From contig CP099650.1 of the NCBI GenBank assembly GCA_024123915.1, positions 3,534,001 to 3,598,000 of the forward strand: a stretch of 64,000 bases of DNA. Reading direction: 5' to 3'. The notes below the pieces were generated by a model. It saw only the letters and a program-made list of their open reading frames with translations, was not told the origin of the DNA and searched no databases. The first letter of the stretch is position 1; the number at the start of each line of letters is the position of its first letter. Of this stretch, positions 35,050 to 44,048 are shown piece after piece. A program made the translations under genes and the position numbers. The DNA is from Oxalobacteraceae bacterium OTU3CAMAD1. GTDB lineage: Bacteria; Pseudomonadota; Gammaproteobacteria; Burkholderiales; Burkholderiaceae_D.

Positions 35050-35832
35050 GTGTCTCAAACCATCCTGGCCCCGCGCTTCCAGGGCAAACGCGTGATCATC
35101 ACCGGCGCCGGTTCCGGCATGGGGCGCGCCATCCTGCGGCGACTGGTCGGCGAGGGGGCCAACGCGCTGGCGGTCGATGTCAACCAGAAGGGGCTGATCG
35201 AGTCGGCCGAGCAGGCCAACGCGGCGGCCGGCTACGGCGGCATCGCCAGCCGGGTCGAGGCGTCGGTGGCCGACGAGACAGCGGTACGGCGGCTGGTCGG
35301 ACGGTTCTCCGCCGACGGCGGCCTCGATGTATTGATCAACATGGCCGGCATACTGCGCGCCAGCCACAGCACCGAGACCACCGTCGAACAGTTCATGGGG
35401 ATCATCCAGGTCAATCTGCTGGGCACCTTTTTGTGCTGCCGCGAAGCCTTGCCCCACCTGGAAAAATCGGGCGGAAATATTGTCAACGCGGCATCGACGG
35501 CGGCGCAGTTCGGCCATCCCTACATGGCCGCATATTCGGCCAGCAAGGGCGGCGTGCTGGGCTTGACGCAGGCCCTGGCCAAGGAATACATGCTGCGCGG
35601 GGTGCGGGTCAACGCCATCGTGCCGGGCGGCATACTGACGCCGATGGTCGAGTCGATGGCGACCATCCCGGTGGAGGACGCCGACATGCGCCTGTTTATG
35701 AACCTGGCGCGCCCGGACCGCACATTCGGCCAGTCCGACCAGGTCGCCGCCGTGGTGGCCATGCTGGCGTCGGCGGACGGCGCCTATCTCAGCGGGCAAT
35801 CGATCCGCATCGATGGCGGAGTGCATGGTTGA
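35050..35832 (+). CDS. Short-chain dehydrogenase/reductase
   Basis: A 260-residue classical SDR starting at GTG 35050 with AAGGAGAA ahead. Cofactor motif I-T-G-A-G-S-G-M-G-R, N-M-A-G-I-L at strand 4, catalytic Ser in the N-A-A-S-T-A region and Y-S-A-S-K-G-G with Tyr and Lys. The C-terminal D-G-G-V-H-G ending is typical. The substrate is unknown. It is divergent from the MarR-fused flavin reductase and shares its control element, so it may act in the same aromatic or glycoside pathway. Confidence 0.9.
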   Translation: MSQTILAPRFQGKRVIITGAGSGMGRAILRRLVGEGANALAVDVNQKGLIESAEQANAAAGYGGIASRVEASVADETAVRRLVGRFSADGGLDVLINMAGILRASHSTETTVEQFMGIIQVNLLGTFLCCREALPHLEKSGGNIVNAASTAAQFGHPYMAAYSASKGGVLGLTQALAKEYMLRGVRVNAIVPGGILTPMVESMATIPVEDADMRLFMNLARPDRTFGQSDQVAAVVAMLASADGAYLSGQSIRIDGGVHG

Positions 35833-35957
35833 CGCGCGGAGCCGCGCTATTGCTGGCCCGCAGGCCCGGTGCTAGACTGCAAGCCATTGCTTTCTAACAT
35901 AGCCCGGCCGGCCGCCCGCGCGGCGCGCCGAAGCCGGGTTCGCTCTGGGGACCCGTC

Positions 35958-37124
35958 ATGAATCAACTGCTAGCGCTGCCGGTGGGCGGGGTCGTGTCCG
36001 ATGGCGGGGCCGATTTGCTCAACCGGGTGATCCTGGCGATCTATCATTCGGTGCAGGAACGGGAACCGTGGCGCGGGTGTCTGGAGCTGCTCGTCGAGTA
36101 TTTTCAGGTGACCAACGCGACCTTCGTGCTGCGCCCGTCGACGGCGCTCGACCTTGGCTATCTGGTCTGCATGCCCAGCCATGCCAAGACCGAACTGGAA
36201 TACCGCTCCACATGGTACAAGCTGGACCCCTTTCTGGAGCTGCCCCCCGAGCAGGTGCTCACCATTGCCGACGTGATGGGCGAGGACCAGTGGCTCGCCT
36301 GCGAATTCAACCGCGATTTCCTGCGGCCCCTCATGGCATCCCACAGCGGGGGCGTCATGGGCGTCAACATCACCACGCGCGCGGGCACGGTGTCGCGCCT
36401 GCGGCTGCACCGGACCCGGGACCTGCCGCCGTTCACCGGAGAAGAGAAGGCCCGCCTGGCCGTGCTCGTGCCGCACATCAAGCAAGCGATGACCTTGGCG
36501 GCGCAGGTTAACCGCAATGAATCCGAGCGCGAAATCTACGAAGAGGGCCTGGACCGGCTCAACATCGGCGTCATCGTGCTTGACGAGCGCCGCCAACTGC
36601 TGCGGGCCAACCCGGTCGCCTGCCACATGCTCAACGGTGGCGACGGCGTCAGGCTGGTCGAGCGCCAGCTCGAGGGTTGCACCCCGGCCGACACGCGCGA
36701 CTTGCGCCGCTTGCTGGACAGCGCGCACGAGTATCCGGGAACGGTGACGGCGATGTCCCTGAGCCGGCCGCAGGGCCGGCGCAAACTGGCCGCCGTGGTG
36801 CGCAGCATCCCGTTGCTGGAGGAGTCCGAGGCACGGGCGCAGCCGGCGTACGCCGTCTTCCTGCGCGACCCGGACGCGCTGGCCATCGCCGCGCAGGACA
36901 TCGCGCGCCAGTTGTTCGACTTCACGCCGGCCGAGGCCAATCTGGCCATCGAACTGGTCAACGGCCTGAGCCTCGACGAGGCCGCCGAGAAGCTCGGCAT
37001 TCGCCGCAACACGGTGCGCGCCCACCTACGCGCCATTTTCTCCAAGGCCGGCGTCACCCGGCAAAGCGAACTGGTGCGGATCTTGTTGAACGGCGTTTTA
37101 GGCCTTTCCTACGCGGAAAAATAG
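35958..37124 (+). CDS. LuxR-type helix-turn-helix regulator
   Basis: A 388-residue regulator. The C-terminal HTH (F-T-P-A-E-A-N-L-A, then A-A-E-K-L-G-I-R-R-N-T-V-R-A-H-L-R-A-I-F-S-K) is of LuxR/FixJ type. The N-terminal 300 residues form a PAS/GAF-like sensing region with no recognised autoinducer domain. The gene stands alone, 125 bases after the SDR. It may read a small molecule from the surrounding catabolic genes; the ligand is unknown. Confidence 0.85.
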   Translation: MNQLLALPVGGVVSDGGADLLNRVILAIYHSVQEREPWRGCLELLVEYFQVTNATFVLRPSTALDLGYLVCMPSHAKTELEYRSTWYKLDPFLELPPEQVLTIADVMGEDQWLACEFNRDFLRPLMASHSGGVMGVNITTRAGTVSRLRLHRTRDLPPFTGEEKARLAVLVPHIKQAMTLAAQVNRNESEREIYEEGLDRLNIGVIVLDERRQLLRANPVACHMLNGGDGVRLVERQLEGCTPADTRDLRRLLDSAHEYPGTVTAMSLSRPQGRRKLAAVVRSIPLLEESEARAQPAYAVFLRDPDALAIAAQDIARQLFDFTPAEANLAIELVNGLSLDEAAEKLGIRRNTVRAHLRAIFSKAGVTRQSELVRILLNGVLGLSYAEK

Positions 37125-37232
37125 CGCCGCCCACGTCCGCCGTCGTATGACCACTGGTCCGAATGGACGATGTCCCGTCACGCGCGAAGCGTGACCATCA
37201 TGACACTGCCCCACAATAACAAGGAGATGACC

Positions 37233-38036
37233 ATGATGAGACACAAGCGCCGCCAAGGCCTATTGAAGCTGCTCGCGATGCACCAGCAAGCCAGCGTGGA
37301 GGAGCTGGGCGGCCTGCTCCACACCTCGATCTGCACCGTGCGGCGCGACATCGCGTGGCTCGAACAGCAAAAATTGCTGCGGCGCGTGCGCGGCGGCGCC
37401 GCCCATCTGCCCAACGAGGAGCGGGCGTTCGGCGACGGCGGCCCGACCTTCCATGAAAACATCGACACCGCCAGCGCCCAAAAGCGCGCCATCGCCCGGC
37501 GCGCGGCCGCGATGTGCGGCCACAGCGGTTCGATCATCATCAACGGCGGCACCACCACCTATATGATGGCCGAGTTCCTGACCGACACCAAACTCAAGAT
37601 ATTGACCAATTCCTTTCCGATGGCCGCGCAACTGAGCCGCTCCAGCGACAACGAGGTGTCGCTCACCGGCGGCAAGGTCTACCGTGAGCAGAATGTCGTG
37701 CTCAGCCCGTTCGAGAATCTGGTCAGCCAGCATCATTACGCCGCCCGGATGTTCCTCGGGGTGCACGGCATCTCGGAGCGCGGCCTGTTCGAGGACGACC
37801 CCTTGCTGATCCGGGCCGAAACGCAGCTGATCTCGCAGGCCGAGGAACTGATCGTGCTGGCCGACAGCTCCAAGTTCGCGTCCCGGGCCGGCCTCGTCCT
37901 GTGCGCCCTGAACCGCGTCAAGTGTGTGATCACCGACACCGGCGCGCCGGTGGAAGCGCTGCGTTCGCTTGAGCGTGCCGGCGTCGAGGTCGTCATGGTG
38001 GCGCCGGAGCCCTTGGCGCCCGTTGCCGCCCACTGA
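37233..38036 (+). CDS. DeoR-family transcriptional regulator
   Basis: A 267-residue DeoR/GlpR-type repressor. The start at 37233 has AAGGAG six bases ahead; upstream in-frame ATGs lack it. The N-terminal HTH reads A-S-V-E-E-L-G-G-L-L-H-T-S-I-C-T-V-R-R-D, followed by L-R-R-V-R-G-G-A. The sugar-phosphate isomerase-like effector domain contains I-I-I-N-G-G-T-T-T, G-V-H-G-I and V-L-A-D-S-S-K-F. Typical effectors are phosphorylated sugars. It is convergent with the secreted GH3/GH106 operon, which it may control. Confidence 0.9.
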   Translation: MMRHKRRQGLLKLLAMHQQASVEELGGLLHTSICTVRRDIAWLEQQKLLRRVRGGAAHLPNEERAFGDGGPTFHENIDTASAQKRAIARRAAAMCGHSGSIIINGGTTTYMMAEFLTDTKLKILTNSFPMAAQLSRSSDNEVSLTGGKVYREQNVVLSPFENLVSQHHYAARMFLGVHGISERGLFEDDPLLIRAETQLISQAEELIVLADSSKFASRAGLVLCALNRVKCVITDTGAPVEALRSLERAGVEVVMVAPEPLAPVAAH

Positions 38037-38058
38037 ATCGGGCGCCGCGCTCAATCAT

Positions 38059-38077
38059 GCGGGGCGGCTGGCCCCGC
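38059..38077. terminator. GC hairpin between convergent DeoR and GH3 genes
   Basis: GCGGGGC (38059-38065) and GCCCCGC (38071-38077) form a seven-bp stem with a five-base loop in the 66-base gap between the two convergent stops. No T tract follows on either strand, so function as a bidirectional terminator is uncertain. Confidence 0.4.
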
Positions 38078-38102
38078 GCCAATCCGCCCCGCGTACATCA
38101 GC

Positions 38103-40325
38103 TCAAGGCAGTATCGACATTTTGGGCAGCCGCATTGCCGCGCTCAATACGCGGTCGCCGGCGTGGCGGCCGACCACCACCTGGTAGCTGCCGGGCGCCA
38201 GTTGCCAGCGCCGCGCGGCGGTGTCGAAGTTGGCCACCGTGCGCGGATCGATCTTGACCGACACCTGGCGCGATTCGCCCGGCTTGAGCGTCACCCGGCC
38301 CCATCCCACCAACCTGGAGATGGGCTTGCCGTCGCGGCCCGGCACGGCCATGTAGACTTGCGGCGTGTCGGTGCCGGCGCGCTTGCCGGTGTTCTTGACC
38401 GTGAAGCTGAGCGTGAGCGGGTCCTTGCCGCCGGTGCGCAATTGCTGGTAACCGAAGCTGGTATAGGACAGCCCGTAGCCGAAGGGGAACAGCGGCTGTT
38501 TGCCGGTACGTTCGAACCAGCGGTAGCCGACGTCGGCGCCTTCGATGTCATAGTCGACCTCGAATTCCTTCAGTCCCGCAGCCAGACCATAGGTGACCTC
38601 GCCCTTGGCATTGGTTTTCTCGGCCAGGCCGGGAATGACGGGACGGGGCAGCTGGTCTTCGCCGCGCGGGAAGGTGAGTGGCAAGCGTCCGGCCGCGTCG
38701 GTTTCGCCGGTCAGCACGGCGGCGATGGCGTCGCCGCCAGCCGCGCCCGGATACCACGCCGCCAGCACCGCGCCGACCTGATCGAGCCATGGCATGAGCA
38801 CCGGTCCGCCCGTTTCCAGCACCACCACCGTGCCGGGGTTGGCCGCCGAGACGGTGCGAATCAGCTCATCCTGCTTGCCCGGCAGCGCCAGGTTGGGCAC
38901 GTCCTCGCCCTCGGTGGTCCACTGCTCGGCGAAGACGATGGCGACGTCGCTGGTCCTGGCCAGTTCGGCGGCCGCCGCCGCATCTTCGCCGCTGGCGTAG
39001 CGGATGGTCGCGCCGGGCATGCGTTTGACCAGCGCGGCGAGCGGCGCGTTGGGGAAATAGGTGATGCGCGAGAACGCTGACGCGAAACCGCTTGGCTTGA
39101 TTTCCAGCGCGGGACCGCCGACCGGCCGTACCTGCGACGAGCCGCCGCCGGACAGCACGCCGATGTCGGCGTGGGCGCCGATGACGGCGATCGTCTTGAG
39201 CTTGCCCGCCAGCGGCAGTAGCTGGCCGGTGTTTTTTAGCAGGACGGCGCCGGCGGCGGCCGCCTGCTCGCTGACTTGCGCGTGCGCTGCGTAGTCGATG
39301 CTTTGCGGCGCATCCGGCACCGGGCGGTCCATCAGGCCGGTGGCGTACATGCTGCGCACGATGCGGTAGGCCATCTCCCGGATGCGTTCCGGGCTGACCT
39401 CGCCTGCGGCGACGGCCGCCTTCAGCGGGTCGCCGAAATACGGCTTGGCGTCCAAAATGTAGCCGGACTGGTGGTCGAGCCCGGCCAGCGCGGCCGGCGC
39501 GGCGCTGTGCACGGCGCCCCAGTCCGACTGCACCCATCCCGGATAGCCCCAGTCGCCCTTGAGCACCTGGTTAAGCAGGAAATCGTGCTCGCACGCATAA
39601 ATGCCATTGATGCGGTTGTAACCGCACATGACGGCGGCCGGCTTGCCGATCTCGATCGCCAGCTGGAACGCCAGCAGATCCGTTTCGCGCAGCGCCGCTT
39701 CGCCGATCTTCGCGCTCAGCACGTTGCGTCCGGTCTCCTGGTCGTTGATGACGTAGTGCTTGACGGTCGAGAGGATCTGGTTGCTTTGCACGCCACGGAT
39801 CGCATGGCCGGCCATGCGGCCCGACAGCAGCGCGTCCTCGCCGTGATATTCGAAGTTGCGGCCGTTGCGCGGGTCGCGCACCAGGTTGACACTGCCGGCC
39901 AACAACACGTTGAACCCCTTGGCGCGCGCCTCGGCGCCTATCATCGCGCCGCCGTGGTAGGCCAGGTCGAGGTCCCAGCTGGCGGCCAGCGCCAGTGCGG
40001 ACGGCAGCGACGTGGCGACATCATCGACGCGTTTGTTGAGCAGGTTGGCCACGCCCATGCCGGCGTCGGTCTCGCGCAGGGACGGCAGGCCCAGGCGCGG
40101 CACGCCCGGGATATAGCCGGCGCCGATGATGGCGTCGGGCGGCAGCTTTTTCTGGAACGCCGGGAAGTAACTGCGCAGCAGCGAGAATTGCTCGTCCGAG
40201 GTCAGCTGGTCGGTCAGGGCGCGGGCGCGCTGTTCCGGCGTGGCCGGCGCTTCGCCGGCACGGGCGCCGGCGGCGATGAGCAACGCGGCGGCGAGCGCCA
40301 TGGCGGAGGGGATTGGTTTTTTCAT
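38103..40325 (-). CDS. Secreted glycoside hydrolase family 3 beta-glucosidase
   Basis: A 740-residue GH3 enzyme with a signal peptide (A-M-A-L-A-A-A-L-L-I-A-A-G-A-R-A). The barrel has K-H-Y-V-I-N-D-Q-E-T and the nucleophile D268 in V-Q-S-D-W-G. An alpha/beta sandwich and FnIII-like tail (F-P-F-G-Y-G-L-S-Y-T) complete it. It lacks the PA14 insert seen in the cytoplasmic GH3 at 4914. The ATG overlaps the stop of the GH106 gene, so rhamnosidase and glucosidase are translationally coupled and probably trim rhamnosyl-glucosyl decorations in the periplasm. Confidence 0.93.
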   Translation of the reverse strand: MKKPIPSAMALAAALLIAAGARAGEAPATPEQRARALTDQLTSDEQFSLLRSYFPAFQKKLPPDAIIGAGYIPGVPRLGLPSLRETDAGMGVANLLNKRVDDVATSLPSALALAASWDLDLAYHGGAMIGAEARAKGFNVLLAGSVNLVRDPRNGRNFEYHGEDALLSGRMAGHAIRGVQSNQILSTVKHYVINDQETGRNVLSAKIGEAALRETDLLAFQLAIEIGKPAAVMCGYNRINGIYACEHDFLLNQVLKGDWGYPGWVQSDWGAVHSAAPAALAGLDHQSGYILDAKPYFGDPLKAAVAAGEVSPERIREMAYRIVRSMYATGLMDRPVPDAPQSIDYAAHAQVSEQAAAAGAVLLKNTGQLLPLAGKLKTIAVIGAHADIGVLSGGGSSQVRPVGGPALEIKPSGFASAFSRITYFPNAPLAALVKRMPGATIRYASGEDAAAAAELARTSDVAIVFAEQWTTEGEDVPNLALPGKQDELIRTVSAANPGTVVVLETGGPVLMPWLDQVGAVLAAWYPGAAGGDAIAAVLTGETDAAGRLPLTFPRGEDQLPRPVIPGLAEKTNAKGEVTYGLAAGLKEFEVDYDIEGADVGYRWFERTGKQPLFPFGYGLSYTSFGYQQLRTGGKDPLTLSFTVKNTGKRAGTDTPQVYMAVPGRDGKPISRLVGWGRVTLKPGESRQVSVKIDPRTVANFDTAARRWQLAPGSYQVVVGRHAGDRVLSAAMRLPKMSILP

Positions 40326-43189
40326 GCGTCGGTCTTTCTGTGGTGGCGTTGCAATTGGACGGGGCCGATGAGTCCGGCAGGTTTTGGCGTCAGCGCCTTG
40401 AGCCCGGGCAGCCTGGGGTTGATCATCGCGTTGTTGGGGCTGTTGGAGACGACCACCTCCAGCACGTTGCGGCCGGCGCGCAGCGCGTCGGTGATGTCGA
40501 GCGCGTAGGGCGGGGCGAGGACGGGGCCGTAAGGCTTGCCGTTGACCGTCACGCGCGCCATGTCGTGGACGGCGCCGAGGTCGAGCCGGACGCGGTCGTT
40601 CCCGGTCGTCCACGCTTTGTCGAGCGAGAACGTCGTGGTGTAGCTGCCGCGCCCTGAGAAGTCGGCCATGCCGTCGATCCCGCTCCAGTCGCCCAGCGTG
40701 CCGGGTCCGGCTTCGCGCGCGATCACGCGGCCGCCGAGGCTGTGGCCCTTGGCGTTGAAGGACCAGCCGTTCGCGCCCGGGTCCAGCGTGGCGCCGGCGA
40801 CAGTGGGCCGCTCCGTACGACGGGCCTTGGCGGGCGCAAACACCAACAGCGTGGCCGCGCCGGCCTCGAGATGCACCTGCACCGCCGTCTCGCCGCCGAT
40901 GCGCCGCGCCGCAATGTTGGTCTGGCTGCCGTCGGCCGCGTCCCAGCGCTGCGGATGGCCGGCGGCGCGGGTGCGCAGGCGCACCGTCATCGCCCGCGCG
41001 CCCCGGTTGTGCAGCAGGTAGACGGTCTGGCCGTCGCGGGCCTTTTCGATGAACATGCACGGCGGGCCGTCAAAGCTCAGGTTGGGCGGCACGCCCAGTT
41101 GGCGCAGCAGTGCGGTCAAGCGGGCGGGCGCCGCGATCCGGGCGCCATCGGCCATGGCCGCCTTCAACGCCGCGCGCACCCGTTCATCGGCCTGCCGATG
41201 GTCCAGGTACCCTTCGTCGCGGTCGGGCACGGCGTCGATGAAGACGATGCGCAGGCCGGCCTTGGCGTATGTCGCCAGCCTGGCCGCCGTCGCCGCCCGC
41301 ATGCCGTCGCGTTTGGGCACCACCAGCGCCGAGTAGCGCGCGCCGCCCGGCGTCAGCAGCACGCCGCCAGCGACACGGCCGCGCAGGATGGCGTCGTCGT
41401 TGATGCGGTCGTAGTCGTAACCGTCGTCCAGCAGCGCTTGCAGCAGTTGCTCGGTGGCCGCCGGTTCGATGCCATGGAAATAGCCGATCTCGCCGAAGTA
41501 CACGCACACCGGCACCACGTTGCGGCCCTGCTGCAACACCGCCTGCGTGCGGCCGACATAGGCGTTGAGCGCGGCCATGCCGTCCCACAATGGATTGGCC
41601 TCGTTGAGCATGGAGCTGAAGCCGTCCATGAAGCCGCTGGGTGCGAACGGGAACCAGCCGGGCCAGGCGTCGGCGTGCAGGGCGTAGGGGAAGCCGTGCA
41701 TGACGATGGCGTTCACGCCGCTGGCGAACAGCAGGTTGACGCGGGCCAGCCAGTCGGCCGGGGTGGTCTCGAAGGCGCGGCCTTTCCAGCACAGGCTTTC
41801 GCAGCCGACCAGCTGGCGGCCGTACAGGTCGGCGGCGGCGCGCGCCAGCCGCAGAAAGTGCGTATTGCCGCCCGATTCCAGGTCCTCCGTTTCGGGGATG
41901 TCGGCCAGGCCGTAGGATTGCAGCAGATCGGCCAGGCCGCCATGGGCCTGCACGCGCGAGGTGAAGCCATTGGCTTTGTTCCACGCGACGAACGGGCGCC
42001 AGAAGTTATCGATCAACAGCTCCGACAGCGTGAGGCGGTAGTCGGCGCGTATCCGCTCGCCGTCGGCGCCGGCGTCGAAGTAGGGCGGCGAGGCATGGGC
42101 GTTCCAGCTTTCCATCCAGCCCGGCTGCAGGATCAGCGGCAGGTAGGGCGTCAGGTCGTAGCCGCGCCGGGCTTCGAATTGCGCCAACAGATCCTCGCTC
42201 CAGTACAGGTCCGGCATGAGCTCGAGGCTGTCGATGAAGTTGCCGCGCAGGCCGGCCTTCTCACGCCCCATCGCGGTCAACGGCTGGCCGACGCGGCGCG
42301 TGTGCGCCGCCAACGCCGCCGCGTTGAAATGGTCGAGCACCAGTTGCGGCCCTTCGCCGACGCCGGCCATGACGCCGCTGTCGACCGCGAACTGTTTGAA
42401 GACGACGATCTGCCACGACCCGGCGCTTGGGGGCGTCCAGTCGAGCACACCATCGGCGCCCAGCTTGTCGGTCAGCACGATGCCTTGCGCCTGCTCCAGC
42501 AGCCCCGCCGTCTTGACGACGGCGCTGCGATAGGTCTTGTTGTTTTCCAGCGTGGGCGCCGCGCCCTTGACCGCCACGATCGCCACCAGCTTCTGGCGCG
42601 CGGCCAGGCGCGCGCGCCAGTCGGCCGCGCGCGGGTCTTTGCTGCGCGCGTCGAGGGACGACAGCGTGCCGAATTTCTTGGTGTTGGCCGGCATGGTCAA
42701 GCGTAGCGGTCCTTGCAGCGGCGCCACGACCGGGGTGATGGCCGGCGTCAGTTCCAGCAGCGCCAATTCGGGCGTGACCGCAAAGCCGCCGCCCGAGGGC
42801 CAGGCCGAGCCGAAGGTGCAATCGATTTGCAGCCCCTGCCGCAAGGCCTCGCCGGCGACGGCCTTGACGTGGCCGAAGTAGGCGGGATTGGCGAAATCGT
42901 TCAGGCGCGCGCGTTCGTCTTTGGTGAGCTTTGGGATGGCCGGATTGAAGGCCTGGATTTCGGCGCCGCCGAAGCCCGCCGTTTTGAGCACGCCGATCTC
43001 GCGGCGCAGTTCGTCGTCGTCGACCACACCACCTGGCCACCACCAGCGCACCCACGGGCGCGCCATGCCCTCCGGCTGTTCAAAGGCCTTGCGCCAATCC
43101 GGCGCGGGCTGGGCGGCCAGCGTCGGCAAGGCGGCCATGCCGCCCAGAGCGGCGGTGGCGGACAGGAAATCTCTACGGTTAAGATGCAT
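40322..43189 (-). CDS. GH106-type alpha-L-rhamnosidase, Tat-exported
   Basis: A 955-residue glycosidase whose N-terminus (M-H-L-N-R-R-D-F-L-S-A-T-A-A-L-G-G) is a twin-arginine signal. After it comes the GH106 opening P-W-V-R-W-W-W-P-G-G followed by F-G-G-A-E-I-Q-A-F. A long central barrel and a C-terminal carbohydrate-binding-like beta domain (N-G-W-S-F-N-A-K-G-H, L-D-L-G-A-V-H-D-M-A) complete it. GH106 enzymes remove terminal rhamnose from plant glycosides including flavonoid rutinosides and pectic chains. It is coupled to the GH3 gene and divergent from the small secreted protein and TonB receptor at 43517-46367. Confidence 0.87.
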   Translation of the reverse strand: MHLNRRDFLSATAALGGMAALPTLAAQPAPDWRKAFEQPEGMARPWVRWWWPGGVVDDDELRREIGVLKTAGFGGAEIQAFNPAIPKLTKDERARLNDFANPAYFGHVKAVAGEALRQGLQIDCTFGSAWPSGGGFAVTPELALLELTPAITPVVAPLQGPLRLTMPANTKKFGTLSSLDARSKDPRAADWRARLAARQKLVAIVAVKGAAPTLENNKTYRSAVVKTAGLLEQAQGIVLTDKLGADGVLDWTPPSAGSWQIVVFKQFAVDSGVMAGVGEGPQLVLDHFNAAALAAHTRRVGQPLTAMGREKAGLRGNFIDSLELMPDLYWSEDLLAQFEARRGYDLTPYLPLILQPGWMESWNAHASPPYFDAGADGERIRADYRLTLSELLIDNFWRPFVAWNKANGFTSRVQAHGGLADLLQSYGLADIPETEDLESGGNTHFLRLARAAADLYGRQLVGCESLCWKGRAFETTPADWLARVNLLFASGVNAIVMHGFPYALHADAWPGWFPFAPSGFMDGFSSMLNEANPLWDGMAALNAYVGRTQAVLQQGRNVVPVCVYFGEIGYFHGIEPAATEQLLQALLDDGYDYDRINDDAILRGRVAGGVLLTPGGARYSALVVPKRDGMRAATAARLATYAKAGLRIVFIDAVPDRDEGYLDHRQADERVRAALKAAMADGARIAAPARLTALLRQLGVPPNLSFDGPPCMFIEKARDGQTVYLLHNRGARAMTVRLRTRAAGHPQRWDAADGSQTNIAARRIGGETAVQVHLEAGAATLLVFAPAKARRTERPTVAGATLDPGANGWSFNAKGHSLGGRVIAREAGPGTLGDWSGIDGMADFSGRGSYTTTFSLDKAWTTGNDRVRLDLGAVHDMARVTVNGKPYGPVLAPPYALDITDALRAGRNVLEVVVSNSPNNAMINPRLPGLKALTPKPAGLIGPVQLQRHHRKTDA

Positions 43190-43289
43190 GCGGCTGGTCT
43201 CCTGTGATCATCAATACGGTCCGCAGTGATCGTGCTTGCTGTTTTTTTTGCACGCGGCCGTAGCTGGGGATGCAGGCTAAGGATGGCGA

Positions 43290-43412
43290 ATGCCGGCGTC
43301 ATCGTTCGTTTGGACTAGACGCGGCTTATTCGTTGTAATTTCCGACGATTTAGCGATCGATCATTTCTCTGCGCGCTCCAAGGTTGACAGCGGTTTGCGT
43401 CTGAATTCTACT
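43290..43412. promoter_or_regulatory. Divergent GH106/TonB control region
   Basis: The gene-less stretch 43190-43516 holds CGTTCGTTTGGACTAG at 43303-43318, matching the element at 34888-34903 in sequence and orientation, including the preceding GCCGGC. A TTGACA at 43384-43389 with TCTACT 17 bases on is a candidate promoter for the rightward genes. The remainder shows no gene. Confidence 0.5.
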
Positions 43413-43516
43413 GTTCCCCAGGGCACTGCCCAGGCACATCCGGCAACGTCGGAGGCGCCAGCGACCACGACGACATTCGTTAATGGCATTTATAAAAAAC
43501 AGCAACAGGAGACAAC

Positions 43517-43876
43517 ATGAAGGCATACAAAACTCTCGCGGCGGCGGCCATCCTGATCGCGGCGGCGGCCACGCAACAGGCGATGGCGCAAGCCCAAGCC
43601 GGAGCCAAGCCGGCGGCGGCGGCCACCGCGCAGGCCCCATCGATCGATTCGTCGGTGGGGGAGCTGCTGGATTACCCGGCCGCCAAGGCCGTGTTGATCA
43701 AGCACCTGCCTGCGCTCGGTGCCGACGACCAGATCGAACAGGCGCGCGGCTTGACGCTCCGTTCGTTGCAGGACTTCGCACCGGATGCGTTCACCGACGC
43801 CGTGCTGGCCGCGATCGACGCCGACCTGCACAAACTGCCCCCGCCACCGGCCCAAGCCGCGCCCGGCGCCAAGTAA
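43517..43876 (+). CDS. Small secreted helical protein, function unknown
   Basis: A 119-residue protein with a signal peptide (A-A-A-A-I-L-I-A-A-A-A-T) and an Ala/Pro-rich linker. One compact domain has V-G-E-L-L-D-Y-P-A-A-K-A-V-L, H-L-P-A-L and L-R-S-L-Q-D-F-A-P-D. I have seen this kind of domain as an appendage on secreted carbohydrate-active enzymes, but I cannot assign a function. AGGAGACAAC precedes the ATG. It lies 172 bases upstream of the TonB receptor and divergent from the rhamnosidase, so it may assist periplasmic glycoside handling. Confidence 0.75.
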   Translation: MKAYKTLAAAAILIAAAATQQAMAQAQAGAKPAAAATAQAPSIDSSVGELLDYPAAKAVLIKHLPALGADDQIEQARGLTLRSLQDFAPDAFTDAVLAAIDADLHKLPPPPAQAAPGAK

Positions 43877-44048
43877 GCGCGCCGCCCCGGGCTGCGCCCA
43901 ACAGGTGCCGGCCGAGCGCTTGCGCGCGATAGCCGGCGCCCCCACCGCGCCACCCCTTTTAATCATTACCGCCACCAGCCAGGCGCCGTCCGGATCATCG
44001 ATCAGCGGCGCCGGAGGACCGGTGCGCGCATGCTTCAGGAGACGTAAC

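Noticed and set aside
40326..41060. N-terminal extension of the secreted GH3 into the GH106 gene
   Set aside because: The 245 extra codons are Arg/Pro-rich out-of-frame GH106 sequence; the ATG at 40325 gives a signal peptide and normal GH3 length.
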